A DNA stretch of 61,496 nt from Firmicutes bacterium UBA5493 (GTDB taxonomy: Bacteria > Bacillota > Limnochordia > Darwinibacteriales > Darwinibacteriaceae). Positions 8,418 through 17,503 of the stretch are shown here, one piece after another. A program made the translations under genes and the position numbers. Under the pieces are notes generated by a model that did no database searches, was not told the origin of the DNA, and was given only the letters and a program-made list of their open reading frames with translations. The first letter of the stretch is position 1; each line of letters opens with the position of its first letter. The stretch is from assembly GCA_002424045.1 (NCBI GenBank), contig DIPH01000016.1:133189-194684 (forward strand), read 5' to 3'.

Positions 8418-9197
8418 CTGACATATGTAGTTCGGGATTTTTGTACGGTTATGGAAGAGCTAGCCCCATTGGAGTTGGCCATGGAGTGGGACAATGTGGG
8501 GCTTCAGATTGGTGATGCCACAAAGAAGGTGTCCTCTGTCCTGGTGACCCTTACCGTTACCAGGGAAATTGTCAGAAAAGCCATCGCAAGCGAGGTCGAC
8601 TTGATCATTACCCATCATCCTGTGATCTTCAAGCCTCTCAGGCAGATCCGGACCGATAGCCCCGAAGGCACTTTGCTAGCCGCTCTTTTGAAGCATGATC
8701 TAGCCGTATACGTGGCCCACACCAATCTTGATCAAGCGGCTCTAGGACTCAACCATTGGTTGGCCAAGGAGATTGGTTTGGAAGATGCGAGGGTACTCAT
8801 TCCTGCACTTGACAGAGATCATGGCCTTGGCCGTATTGGAAGAATTGCCCCTCGCAGTCTCGGAGAATTTGCCACGCAACTAGAGGCGTTGTGGGACTCT
8901 TCCGTCAAAATAGTGGGCGATGGTAATCAGACTATATCGAAGGTGGCGGTTGTGGGAGGATCTGGTGGGAATTTTGTTCATCAAGCCAAGTCCGCCGGGG
9001 CCGATGTGTTAGTGACGGGCGATGTCTCGTACCATGACGCTATTGATGCTAGAAACCTAGGTTTGGCTGTGCTTGATCCCGGACATTTTGCTACTGAAAA
9101 GGTTGTAGCCCAAGGCGTAGGTAAGTATCTCCAAGACCGTTTTGATGGCGATATGCAAATTCTGCAAGATACGAGTATCGATCCCTTTTCCTTTTAA
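8418..9197 (+). CDS. Nif3-family metal-binding protein (YqfO type), CUG start
   Basis: A member of the NIF3/YqfO (GTP cyclohydrolase I type 2 homologue) family, dinuclear-metal proteins of uncertain function. Metal ligands are visible in DLIITHHPVIFK, HTNLDQA and LDPGHFATE. The expected core MEWDNVGLQIGD is present. The sequence GGAGG (8404-8408) is followed after 9 bases by CTG at 8418, giving a start about where B. subtilis YqfO starts. A TTG at 8397 precedes the ribosome site and an ATG at 8451 has none. It is 259 residues, short for YqfO because the inserted middle domain is absent. Confidence 0.88.
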   Translation: MTYVVRDFCTVMEELAPLELAMEWDNVGLQIGDATKKVSSVLVTLTVTREIVRKAIASEVDLIITHHPVIFKPLRQIRTDSPEGTLLAALLKHDLAVYVAHTNLDQAALGLNHWLAKEIGLEDARVLIPALDRDHGLGRIGRIAPRSLGEFATQLEALWDSSVKIVGDGNQTISKVAVVGGSGGNFVHQAKSAGADVLVTGDVSYHDAIDARNLGLAVLDPGHFATEKVVAQGVGKYLQDRFDGDMQILQDTSIDPFSF

Positions 9198-9214
9198 ATG
9201 ATGAATAAATATGT

Positions 9215-9220
9215 TATACT
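9215..9220 (+). promoter_or_regulatory. Probable -10 element of rnpB
   Basis: TATACT lies 7 bases before the predicted RNA 5' end. The -35 region (TTTTAA, 9192-9197) is poor, so only the -10 is well supported. Confidence 0.5.
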
Positions 9221-9226
9221 AAGAAA

Positions 9227-9570
9227 GCTGAGTGGACTAGATGATCGCGAAGGAGAAATCCTTTGAGGAAAGTCCGAGCTCCGCAGGGCAGAATGCTGGG
9301 TAACGCCCAGTGGAGGTAACTCTAAGGCCAGTGCCACAGAAACAAACCGCCTTGTAACCAAGGTAAGGCTGAAAAGGTGAGGTAAGAGCTCACCAGCGGT
9401 TAGGTGACTAACCGGCTAGGTAAACCCCATTCGGAGCAAGGTCAAATAGGGGAGAAGAGGTAGCCCGCCTCGTTATACTTCCGGGTTGACCGCATGAGAT
9501 TTTAGGTAACTAAAGTCCTAGATAGATGATCATCCACGACAGAACTCGGCTTACCGGTTCACTCAGATTA
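9227..9570 (+). ncRNA. rnpB: RNase P RNA, A-type
   Basis: The ribozyme of RNase P, which cuts the 5' leaders from pre-tRNAs. The hallmark segments are present in order: GAGGAAAGTCCGAGCTCC, ACAGAAACAAACCGCC, GGTGAGGTAAGAGCTCACC, GGTAAACCCC, GGAGCAAGGTCAAATAGGG and CCACGACAGAACTCGGCTTA. The terminal P1 helix is CTGAGTG (9228-9234) with CACTCAG (9560-9566). The layout with a short P3 (AAGGA/TCCTT) fits the ancestral A type rather than the Bacillus B type. Confidence 0.96.
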
Positions 9571-9579
9571 GACTTTTCG

Positions 9580-9608
9580 CCTGGATGCGTAAGTATCCAG
9601 GTTTTTTT
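9580..9608 (+). terminator. Terminator after rnpB
   Basis: A perfect 7-bp stem CCTGGAT/ATCCAGG with an 8-base loop is followed by seven Ts. Confidence 0.93.
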
Positions 9609-9637
9609 ATGCGATTTTTTTGAAAATCTAGCAGGAA

Positions 9638-9666
9638 TTGGCGAGTGGTGGCCGAATATGTCAATA
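9638..9666 (+). promoter_or_regulatory. Candidate promoter of the division cluster
   Basis: TTGGCG (9638-9643), a 17-base spacer and TCAATA (9661-9666) lie directly before the MraZ-type repeats. The -10 is weak, so this is tentative. Confidence 0.4.
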
Positions 9667-9667
9667 A

Positions 9668-9692
9668 AGTGGTAGCAAGTGGGGAAAAGTGG
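9668..9692 (+). promoter_or_regulatory. MraZ operator, three AGTGG repeats
   Basis: AGTGG occurs at 9668, 9678 and 9688, exactly one helical turn apart, and two more GTGG copies flank the set. MraZ is known to bind several GTGG-type direct repeats with 10-bp spacing upstream of its own gene, so this is very probably the autoregulatory site for the cell-wall cluster. Confidence 0.85.
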
Positions 9693-9723
9693 GGGATTCT
9701 GTCTAAGGAAGTGGGTGGCAGGA

Positions 9724-10155
9724 ATGTTCATGGGCGAGTATCAACACGGTCTTGATGCAAAGGGACGCTTGATAATTCCTGCGAAATTTCGCGAAGAGTT
9801 AGGCGATGGGGCTGTCATTACAAGGGGGTTGGACAACTGTCTGTTTTTGTTTCCCCGTGAAGAATGGGCGATTTTGGAGGGTAAGCTAAAGACGTTACCC
9901 TTAACCAAACATGATGCTCGTCAGTTCGTACGTTTCCTCTTTTCTGGCGCCACAGAGTGTGAAATGGATAAACAGGGACGGATTATCCTCCCTCCCAATT
10001 TGAGAGAGTTCGCTTCTATTGAAAAAGATGCAGTTGTGATTGGTGTTTCCAGCCGAGTTGAAATATGGAGCAAAGAGAGATGGGAGTCTTACGTTAATAC
10101 GGCCGAGGAATCCTTTGAAGAAATTGCGGAGAACATTGTAGATTTAGGAATCTGA
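9724..10155 (+). CDS. mraZ: Transcriptional regulator MraZ
   Basis: A 143-residue DNA-binding protein made of two AbrB/SpoVT-like repeats. Both signature loops are visible: DAKGRLIIPAKFRE near residue 10 and DKQGRIILPPNLRE near residue 80. It forms ring-shaped oligomers and represses the division and cell-wall operon through GTGG repeats, which are present just upstream. The start giving MFMGEY matches the family; no strong Shine-Dalgarno sequence sits at ideal distance, so the inner ATG at 9730 is possible. It heads the cluster. Confidence 0.96.
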   Translation: MFMGEYQHGLDAKGRLIIPAKFREELGDGAVITRGLDNCLFLFPREEWAILEGKLKTLPLTKHDARQFVRFLFSGATECEMDKQGRIILPPNLREFASIEKDAVVIGVSSRVEIWSKERWESYVNTAEESFEEIAENIVDLGI

Positions 10156-10171
10156 GCCAGGGGTGATCAAG

Positions 10172-11104
10172 ATGCACTTTGCCCATGAACCAGTCTTACT
10201 CAAGGAGACAATTGAAGCCCTGGGCCTCAAGTCTGGAGGAATTTATGTCGATTGCACTCTCGGCGCTGCGGGCCATAGTCTTGGAATGCTAACTAGCAAT
10301 CCCGCCATTAGGCTAATTGGTATTGACCAGGACGGAGAAGCACTCGACAGAGCCAAGTATAGGCTCACCGCTTATGCGACTCAGGTGACCTTGGTCAGAG
10401 ATAATTTCCGCAATCTACGGTCCATCTTACACCGTCTGGACATTCCTCAAGTCGCAGGGATTTTGATGGATATAGGCGTTTCCTCGCCGCAATTAGACGA
10501 TGGTGACCGAGGGTTTAGTTATCACCAGGATGCACGTCTTGACATGCGGATGGATCAAGATTCTGCCCTTGATGCTTGGACGATTGTGAATACATATGAT
10601 CAAAAAGAACTCACCAAGATCATCGCAGAATATGGTGAAGAGCGATGGGCCGCCAGAATTGCCCAGTTCATCGTAGCAGAACGTAGTAAAGAACCCGTTG
10701 ACACCACCGGTGATTTGGTGACAGTTATCAAAAAAGCGATTCCAGCAGGTGCAAGAGCCAAGGGACCCCACCCAGCAAGGCGAACATTCCAAGCCTTACG
10801 CATCGCGGTCAATGACGAGTTGGGGGCCTTAGAACAGGCCCTAGGGCAGGCGGTGGACTTGCTCGAGACTGGGGGGCGCTTAGCTGTCATTACGTTTCAT
10901 TCTCTCGAAGATCGCATTGTGAAGGAGAATTTTCAAGCTTTGCTCGGACAGTGCACCTGTCCTCCAAGCCTACCGGTTTGCATCTGTAAGAATAAAGCAA
11001 TTATACGTCTAGTCAATCGCAAGCCCATAGAGGCCTCGCAAAGAGAATTAGAGTCTAACCCTCGATCCCGTAGTGCGAAATTGCGGATTGTCGAAAAACT
11101 TTAA
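10172..11104 (+). CDS. rsmH: 16S rRNA C1402 N4-methyltransferase RsmH
   Basis: RsmH (MraW) methylates N4 of C1402 in the ribosomal P site using S-adenosylmethionine. The N-terminus HEPVLLKETIEAL, the SAM loop YVDCTLGAAGHS, GVSSPQLD, the DMRMDQ segment and the late VITFHSLEDRIVK motif are all diagnostic. The protein is 310 residues, normal length. ATG at 10172 follows AGGGGTGAT. It is 16 bases after mraZ, its usual partner. Confidence 0.97.
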   Translation: MHFAHEPVLLKETIEALGLKSGGIYVDCTLGAAGHSLGMLTSNPAIRLIGIDQDGEALDRAKYRLTAYATQVTLVRDNFRNLRSILHRLDIPQVAGILMDIGVSSPQLDDGDRGFSYHQDARLDMRMDQDSALDAWTIVNTYDQKELTKIIAEYGEERWAARIAQFIVAERSKEPVDTTGDLVTVIKKAIPAGARAKGPHPARRTFQALRIAVNDELGALEQALGQAVDLLETGGRLAVITFHSLEDRIVKENFQALLGQCTCPPSLPVCICKNKAIIRLVNRKPIEASQRELESNPRSRSAKLRIVEKL

Positions 11105-11118
11105 GGAGGATGTACCTC

Positions 11119-11622
11119 ATGACTGCGGCTCGAAAGCTTGACCAGTATTCCCACTACACAGAAGAGACGCCGCTTCCAAAGCAAAGGAGGCCACAGAAGC
11201 AAAACCGGGTTCCCGCTACGGTAAAAATCTGCCTAGTGGCTGCTTGTTGCGTTATAGTCGGCCTTTTGTACCTTCAACAACAGGTCACTTCCTACTATCT
11301 GAGCATGGAATTAGTACAGGTACAGGAGCAGGTAAATGCTATGCAGCAACGAAATGATCACTTAATGCTCAGTTTGGAATCGCAGCGGTCTTTGAAACAG
11401 ATTGAGCAAATTGCCCGCCACGAATTGGGCATGGTAGACCCTACATATACAGCGACCTTAGTGCTGAATGGACCAACGGTCATGGCTGCAGAGGTGGAAT
11501 CCCGCTGGGTGGCTGAACAATCCCCTTCTGGTGAGGGTTTGGGGATCTTTGCTACATTGGCCTCTTGGGTGAATAAGGTCCTGCCGTTAGGAGGAGTAGA
11601 AGCTGGCACGCTACACCGCTAA
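11119..11622 (+). CDS. ftsL: Cell-division protein FtsL
   Basis: A 167-residue bitopic membrane protein, identified mainly by position between rsmH and the penicillin-binding protein. A basic cytoplasmic tail is followed by one membrane helix at about residues 36-53 (VKICLVAACCVIVGLLYL) and a short coiled coil (residues about 63-95) ending in the ARHELGMVDPT signature typical of FtsL/DivIC. It would join FtsQ/DivIB in the septal complex. The start has AAGGAGG 8-9 bases upstream. Its 3' end overlaps the next gene if that begins at CTG 11603. Confidence 0.87.
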   Translation: MTAARKLDQYSHYTEETPLPKQRRPQKQNRVPATVKICLVAACCVIVGLLYLQQQVTSYYLSMELVQVQEQVNAMQQRNDHLMLSLESQRSLKQIEQIARHELGMVDPTYTATLVLNGPTVMAAEVESRWVAEQSPSGEGLGIFATLASWVNKVLPLGGVEAGTLHR

Positions 11623-13684
11623 TCGGTCTCGTGTAAGACGCACCATATTCATTTTTTTCTTTTGGACATTTGGATTTTTAGCACTTCTGGTTCGTTTGGG
11701 GTATCTCCAGATCTACCAGAGTGATGAATTGACTGATCGTGCCATTGCTCAGCGTATGAGGCCTCAAATCATTGATGCCCAGCGGGGCAATATCTTGGAT
11801 CGCAACTATAATACACTAGCCATAAGTGTAGGAGCCGATGCAGTGTACGCCCTACCCGGTAGTATTCGGGATGTGGAAGGGACAGCGCGACAATTAGCTC
11901 CTTTTTTACCTGTGAGTGAAAGTGATTTGGTTCGCATTTTGGGGAGCACATCGGCAACGAGTGTCTGGTTAGCCCGGGGACTCAGCGTAGAGACCTCTGG
12001 GGCCCTTCGCCAGCTGGGCTTACCTGGAATACGAGTTGTTCAGCGCCCTCAGCGCTACTATCCGCAAGGATCTCTCGCTTCCCATGTGATTGGCATTGCA
12101 GGTTCTGATAATCAAGGTCTGGAAGGCATAGAATATTACTATGATGAAATTCTTAAGGGAATTCCCGGCAGACAGGCCATTGAGCGTGATGCTACCCAAC
12201 GGAGCATACCAGGTGGTGAAAGCGAGTTCCTCCCTCCTGTCGCAGGCCATAATGTCGTCTTGACTATTGACAGCGTTATTCAGTATGTGTCCGAAACCAA
12301 AATCCAAGAGGCTGTTATCTCGAGCAACAGCGACCGGGGCCTGGTCCTAGCGATGGATCCCCATTCGGGGGAGATTCTTGCCAACGCCATCTATCCAACC
12401 TTTGATCCTAATTATTATCAAGACGTTCCCGCGGGACGCAGGCGAAATGTGGCCATTACCGATCAATACGAACCTGGTTCTACGTTTAAGTTTGTAACCG
12501 CCGCAGCAAGCCTTGATTTGGGCTTGACCCATAACGAGCGAGCGTTTGACAGTGGCTTGTTTTGGGAGGTGGGCGGTGGACGTGTCCGCAATTCAGACGG
12601 TCGTGTCTTTGGCAAGATCTCGTTTCTCGAGGCCATGGAACGATCAGACAACATCACCTTTGCCAAGTTATCAGCAGAAATGGGCCCGGAACGCTTTCAC
12701 GCCTATATACGTGATTTTGGGTTCGGGGATCGCTTAGGTGTTGATTTCCCTGGAGAGATTACAGGCATGGTGGCCACGCCCAGGTCTAGTGGGCAAGTTC
12801 TGCAGTGGGCTAATACGGGGTTTGGGCAAGGTATTGCGGTCACGCCAGTGCAGCTGCTAAACGCTCTATGTTCTGTAGCCAACGGTGGCAATCTGATGAA
12901 ACCCTATTTTGTAAGAGAGATTAGGGATGCCCAAGGCAAACTTGTTGAACAGTTTCAACCTAAAATCCTCGGCAATCCCGTGGAAAGTGAAACGGCACGA
13001 GCCGTAAGCCAGTTGTTGCGATCGGTGGTCGTCAATGGTAATGGGAACAGAGCCGAGGTGTCCGGATATTTCGTGGCCGGAAAAACCGGCACGGCCGAGG
13101 TACCTGCAGGAGGAGTGTACGGCGAGGAACGCATTACTTCTTTTCTGGGTTTTGCACCCGTAGATGAGCCTGTTTTGGCTATCTTGGTTGTACTTTATAA
13201 TCCTAAAGTAGAGTCTGCCTACGGTGGAGTGTTGGCGGCTCCTGTATTCAAAGACATTATGGAGGAGAGCCTGGAGTACCTAGATGTGAAAAGGCGTCTG
13301 GAAGGACAACAGCGCACACCTTTTGCCTTGGTGCCCAATCTATCGAATTTTACGAGAGAAGAGGCCCAGGCGCGCTTAGCCCAAGGAAATTTCCCATGGA
13401 CTATGGAAGGACAGGGAACGCTAGTGACAAGCCAAACGCCAAGACCTGGCTCACGAGTTCCTGTTCAGACCACGGTCCATCTGTTTTTTTATGAAGAGGA
13501 TCAGGCGGAGGAAGTTGAGGTTCCCAACGTCATCGGAACGAGCATGCGCGATGCGTCCACCATCTTGTCCGACCTCGGTCTACGCATCAGCATAGTGGGT
13601 AGCGGTGTGGCAGAGGAGCAATCGCCGGGCCCAGGGATCAAGATTCTTAAAGGTTCAGCAGTGGAAGTTGTTTTCAGACTCTAG
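11603..13684 (+). CDS. Class B penicillin-binding protein with PASTA repeats, CUG start
   Basis: A septal or sporulation-type transpeptidase of the FtsI/PBP2B/SpoVD group, 693 residues. A basic tail and one membrane helix (about residues 16-34) precede the dimerisation domain. The catalytic motifs are GSTFK, SDN and KTGT. Two PASTA domains fill the last 140 residues (VPNLSNFT and VPNVIGTS). In this frame a stop is followed only by AAG and then CTG at 11603, which lies 8 bases after AGGAGG. The first canonical codon, TTG at 11696, would remove the tail and most of the anchor. Only one such protein is present, so pbpB and spoVD cannot be told apart. Confidence 0.93.
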   Translation: MARYTANRSRVRRTIFIFFFWTFGFLALLVRLGYLQIYQSDELTDRAIAQRMRPQIIDAQRGNILDRNYNTLAISVGADAVYALPGSIRDVEGTARQLAPFLPVSESDLVRILGSTSATSVWLARGLSVETSGALRQLGLPGIRVVQRPQRYYPQGSLASHVIGIAGSDNQGLEGIEYYYDEILKGIPGRQAIERDATQRSIPGGESEFLPPVAGHNVVLTIDSVIQYVSETKIQEAVISSNSDRGLVLAMDPHSGEILANAIYPTFDPNYYQDVPAGRRRNVAITDQYEPGSTFKFVTAAASLDLGLTHNERAFDSGLFWEVGGGRVRNSDGRVFGKISFLEAMERSDNITFAKLSAEMGPERFHAYIRDFGFGDRLGVDFPGEITGMVATPRSSGQVLQWANTGFGQGIAVTPVQLLNALCSVANGGNLMKPYFVREIRDAQGKLVEQFQPKILGNPVESETARAVSQLLRSVVVNGNGNRAEVSGYFVAGKTGTAEVPAGGVYGEERITSFLGFAPVDEPVLAILVVLYNPKVESAYGGVLAAPVFKDIMEESLEYLDVKRRLEGQQRTPFALVPNLSNFTREEAQARLAQGNFPWTMEGQGTLVTSQTPRPGSRVPVQTTVHLFFYEEDQAEEVEVPNVIGTSMRDASTILSDLGLRISIVGSGVAEEQSPGPGIKILKGSAVEVVFRL

Positions 13685-13706
13685 ATACATGAAGGAGGCA
13701 GACCAT

Positions 13707-15164
13707 TTGGAGCTGCGAAGGGTTTTAGAGGGACTCAATTATAGCCTGACCGGATCGTCACTATCCGAAATTGGTGGCATTAGTTATGATTCTCGAACAA
13801 TCAAACCAGGAGACCTATTCGTGGCCATATCCGGAATGCAAATGGATGGCCACGACTTTGTGGAAGAAGCTGTCAATAAAGGTGCCAGCGCTGTCTTGGT
13901 AGAACGCCACTTTTCCAATTTGGATCTACCACAGGTGGTCACCGAGAACACAAGATATGCCCTGGGTTTGGTTAGCGCCAACTTCTACGATCATCCCCAT
14001 CGGAAACTGCGGGTTCTTGGGGTAACTGGAACGAATGGTAAGACGACGACCACCTACCTAGTGAAGTCCGTTTTGGAGCAGGCAGGATATAAAGTAGGGC
14101 TGATTGGTACGATTCAAAGCATCATTGGTGATAGGGCTCTAGAATCTGGGCGGACCACCCCCGAATCATTGGACTTGCAGCGCCTCTTTTCCAAAATGGT
14201 GGACGAAGGGACAGATTTCGCGATCATGGAGGTATCCTCTCACGCTCTAGATCTACACCGCACAGCCGGCGTGACCTTTGCTGGAACGCTATTTACCAAC
14301 CTTTCCCAAGACCATCTTGACTTTCACCCCACAATGGACGCCTATTTCGCGGCCAAAGCTAAGTTGTTCTTGAGCCAAGAATGCCCAGCTGTACTTAATG
14401 TGGATGATCCCTGGGGTGTGAAACTCCAAGTGCTGAATCCCTCTCGGGCGCTTACATATGGCGTTGCGGAAGGCGCGGATTTTCGAGCTGAGAATATTCA
14501 GTTGGAAAATGGAGGGGTTTCTTATATACTTAATACTGAGGCAGGGCAAATCCCCATCAATCTTCAGCTCACTGGGCACTTTAATGTATATAACTCCCTA
14601 GGGGCTGCAGCCCTCTGTTTTAGCCAAGGTGTCTCTCTAGAAGCGATTAAGGCTGGTCTCCAGGCCCTATCCGGTGTTCCGGGTCGATTTGAAAAAGTGG
14701 AAAACGACCGCGGTCTCAATGTAGTCGTAGATTACGCCCATACACCGAACGGGCTGGAGAATATCTTGTACTCCGGCCGAGAATTGACGCCAGATGGACG
14801 TCTCATCGTTGTCTTTAGTGCGGGCGGAGACAGAGACAAAAGTAAACGGCCTTTGATGGGTGCGGTGGCTGCACGATTGGCAGATGTGATCATTATTACC
14901 TCAGATAATCCTCGTTCTGAGGAGCCAACCGCGATTTGCTCTAGTATTGAGAAAGGCCTTCTACAGACAAATTCTCTGGTGACCTATGAGATTATAGTGG
15001 ACCGGCGTACTGCGATTGAAAGGGCTGTGGAGATAGCAACTCCTGACGATCTTGTTATTGTGGCGGGTAAGGGTCACGAAACATATCAAGAATCGGCCCG
15101 GGGTCGAATACACTTTGATGATAGGGAAGAAGTCAGGAGGGCCATTAAGGAGCTGAAGGACTAA
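13707..15164 (+). CDS. murE: UDP-MurNAc-tripeptide ligase MurE
   Basis: MurE adds the third amino acid to UDP-MurNAc-Ala-Glu. ATP loop GVTGTNGKTTTTYL, EVSSHALDLHR, NLSQDHLDFH and the late DNPRSEEP motif are present; DNPR is the signature for meso-diaminopimelate, rather than the lysine form. The protein has 485 residues. TTG at 13707 follows AAGGAGG with an 8-base gap and is chosen over the ATG at 13689, which lies before that ribosome site. It starts 22 bases after the PBP gene. Confidence 0.96.
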   Translation: MELRRVLEGLNYSLTGSSLSEIGGISYDSRTIKPGDLFVAISGMQMDGHDFVEEAVNKGASAVLVERHFSNLDLPQVVTENTRYALGLVSANFYDHPHRKLRVLGVTGTNGKTTTTYLVKSVLEQAGYKVGLIGTIQSIIGDRALESGRTTPESLDLQRLFSKMVDEGTDFAIMEVSSHALDLHRTAGVTFAGTLFTNLSQDHLDFHPTMDAYFAAKAKLFLSQECPAVLNVDDPWGVKLQVLNPSRALTYGVAEGADFRAENIQLENGGVSYILNTEAGQIPINLQLTGHFNVYNSLGAAALCFSQGVSLEAIKAGLQALSGVPGRFEKVENDRGLNVVVDYAHTPNGLENILYSGRELTPDGRLIVVFSAGGDRDKSKRPLMGAVAARLADVIIITSDNPRSEEPTAICSSIEKGLLQTNSLVTYEIIVDRRTAIERAVEIATPDDLVIVAGKGHETYQESARGRIHFDDREEVRRAIKELKD

Positions 15165-16510
15165 TGCGTCCATTAACACTAGCACAGATCGCCGAATACA
15201 CGCAGGGGCAAGCCGTCGGCGAAGGCCTGGTCAGAAACGTTGTGATCGACAGTCGTAAGGCCACGGCAGGCAGCCTGTTTATTGCATTGCCTGGAGAAAA
15301 GGTGGACGGCCACCAATTTGTTTCGGATGTACTCGCGCAGGGCGGATATGCAGTGGTAAAGGAAGGTTCTCATACCGGACCAGGAGTGGTTCAGGTGAAA
15401 GATCCCCTCCTGGCACTGCAAGAACTCGCCCGAGGCTACTTAGCTGCTTTTTCAGTTCCGGTGGTTGCGATTACGGGCAGTAATGGGAAAACCTCTACCA
15501 AAGACATGGTTGCACAAGTATTGAGCACCGCCTTTGCTGTCCATGCCACTGAAGGAAATTTCAACAATGAAATTGGTGTACCTTTGACGGTCTTAGGGCT
15601 CGAAGAACACCATGAGCTTGTGGTGGTGGAGATGGGGATGCGGGGTCTCGGGCAAATTCGGCGCCTGACGGAGATCAGCCCTCCCAATTTTGGAGTGATT
15701 ACAAACATTGGACCGGTACATCTTGAACTCTTAGGTGGTATGGGTAACATTGCCCAAGCCAAGGGAGAATTGTTAGAGGCTATGGATGCAAATGGTGTTG
15801 CCATCCTAAATGGAGACGATCCTTCCGTTCGCGGCCAAGCCCGCAGTTTCAAGGGACGTATCGTTTATTATGGATTGGATGTCGCTAACGATGTGGTAGG
15901 ACGGGGAATCAATCTAGATGTGGAGGGGCGCCCTTCCTTTACAATCCGCCATGAACAGCAGGAAGTTCAGGTGCAGCTAGCCCTACCAGGCGTTCACAAT
16001 GTATGGAATGCCTGCGCGGCTCTGGCCGTGGGTCTGCAGTTCGGTGTCAGCCTTGAGAAAGGGGCCGTGGCCTTAACTGAATTAGCCTCCAGCGCTATGC
16101 GCCTTGAGGTTCGTCGCACTCCCCGGGGGATCATTGTGGTAAATGACAGTTACAACGCGAGTCCCGCCTCTATGCAGGGAGCTTTGAATACCTTAGGTCA
16201 TATGTATTGCTCTGGCAAACGAGTGGCCATTCTGGGCGATATGTTGGAACTTGGCGAGATTGCCGAATCAGCCCACATCGAAGTGGGCCGCCATGCGGGA
16301 GAGTGTGCAAAGCAGTTGATCTTTATCGGACAATACGCTTCGTTGATGCAACAAGGGGCAGGACGCGGTGAGGTTTTTGCTTCCACGGACCAATTCCTTG
16401 ACAGCCATGAACTGAAGCTCGAAAGTGGCGATCTCGTGCTGGTAAAAGCCTCCAGGGGTTTACTTTTTGAGAAAATTGTGGAAGAACTCCTGAAGGGTGG
16501 AGATGAATAA
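15164..16510 (+). CDS. murF: UDP-MurNAc-pentapeptide synthase MurF
   Basis: MurF joins D-Ala-D-Ala to the UDP-MurNAc-tripeptide, completing the soluble precursor. The mur-ligase ATP loop AITGSNGKTSTKDM, the NNEIGVPLTVL segment typical of MurF, EMGMRGLGQI, and the C-terminal NDSYNASPASM are visible. The length is 448 residues. The ATG overlaps the murE stop by one base (TAATG), so translation is probably coupled. Confidence 0.96.
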   Translation: MRPLTLAQIAEYTQGQAVGEGLVRNVVIDSRKATAGSLFIALPGEKVDGHQFVSDVLAQGGYAVVKEGSHTGPGVVQVKDPLLALQELARGYLAAFSVPVVAITGSNGKTSTKDMVAQVLSTAFAVHATEGNFNNEIGVPLTVLGLEEHHELVVVEMGMRGLGQIRRLTEISPPNFGVITNIGPVHLELLGGMGNIAQAKGELLEAMDANGVAILNGDDPSVRGQARSFKGRIVYYGLDVANDVVGRGINLDVEGRPSFTIRHEQQEVQVQLALPGVHNVWNACAALAVGLQFGVSLEKGAVALTELASSAMRLEVRRTPRGIIVVNDSYNASPASMQGALNTLGHMYCSGKRVAILGDMLELGEIAESAHIEVGRHAGECAKQLIFIGQYASLMQQGAGRGEVFASTDQFLDSHELKLESGDLVLVKASRGLLFEKIVEELLKGGDE

Positions 16511-17472
16511 TGCCTGCGTCTTTTTTGCCCCTTTGTAGTGCTCTTTTTGCTTTCGCCCTGTCTTTGGTAGCTGGTCCAAGGACGATTGATTATCTACGTC
16601 GCCTAAAGCTCGGTCAACAGATTCGGGGAGATGGCCCCAAATCCCACTTAGGGAAAGCAGGAACGCCCACCATGGGCGGTATTTTAATGGTTGTGACCAT
16701 CATCTTAGCCGTTATCGTCTTTCGCCCCTTAACCCATAACAATGTCGTGATGCTCTTTGCCACCATAGCCTTTGGGGTCATCGGATTTTTGGATGATTTC
16801 ATTAAGATAGTGGCTAAACGTTCACTCGGTTTACGTGCCAGAGAAAAACTGGTTGGCCAATTTGGAGTGGCTATTTTAGTCGCTATCTACGCCACGGCCA
16901 GGGTCGGCACAGATCTTTTCTTGCCTTTTTCAGGGCAGACCATAGTGCTACCCTCTCTTATATACATCCCCTTGACTACACTGGTTGTGGTGGGCTCCGC
17001 TAATGCGGTCAATTTGACCGATGGTATAGACGGCCTAGCAGCAGGAAGTACCGCAATAAGCGCTATTGCCATGGGCTTAATCTTCTACTTTCTGGGTAAC
17101 CCCGATCTTAGTCTGTTCTGCGGTGCGGTAGCAGGGGCTTGTTTGGGCTTTACCTGGTTCAATGCGCCGCCGGCCCAAGTCTTCATGGGCGATACGGGTG
17201 CTTTGGCTCTAGGGGCGGCCTTGGGAACGGGGGCCGTTTTGAGTAAAACCTCCCTCTTGCTGCCTATCGTGGGTGGACTGTTTGTGATCGTGACCTTGTC
17301 TGTCATTCTGCAGGTTCTTTATTTTAAGCTCACCAAAGGTAAGAGGTTGTTCAAAATGGCACCCTTGCATCATCACTTCGAACTTCTAGGTGTTCCCGAG
17401 AGTAGAATTACGATTCGTTTTTGGTTAGTAGCCCTCGTTTTTGCTGTGCTAGGGTTGTACGCCATGCTCTAG
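16510..17472 (+). CDS. mraY: Phospho-MurNAc-pentapeptide transferase MraY
   Basis: MraY transfers phospho-MurNAc-pentapeptide to undecaprenyl phosphate, making lipid I at the inner membrane. About ten hydrophobic helices are seen. Diagnostic motifs are GTPTMGG, the DDFIK aspartates, NAVNLTDGIDGLA, FMGDTGALALG and the histidine-rich PLHHHFELLG loop. The 320-residue length is standard. The ATG overlaps the murF stop (TAATG). The usual murD does not follow. Confidence 0.97.
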   Translation: MPASFLPLCSALFAFALSLVAGPRTIDYLRRLKLGQQIRGDGPKSHLGKAGTPTMGGILMVVTIILAVIVFRPLTHNNVVMLFATIAFGVIGFLDDFIKIVAKRSLGLRAREKLVGQFGVAILVAIYATARVGTDLFLPFSGQTIVLPSLIYIPLTTLVVVGSANAVNLTDGIDGLAAGSTAISAIAMGLIFYFLGNPDLSLFCGAVAGACLGFTWFNAPPAQVFMGDTGALALGAALGTGAVLSKTSLLLPIVGGLFVIVTLSVILQVLYFKLTKGKRLFKMAPLHHHFELLGVPESRITIRFWLVALVFAVLGLYAML

Positions 17473-17503
17473 GCGCATATAGATTAGGAAGGGGGCGAGG
17501 AGT

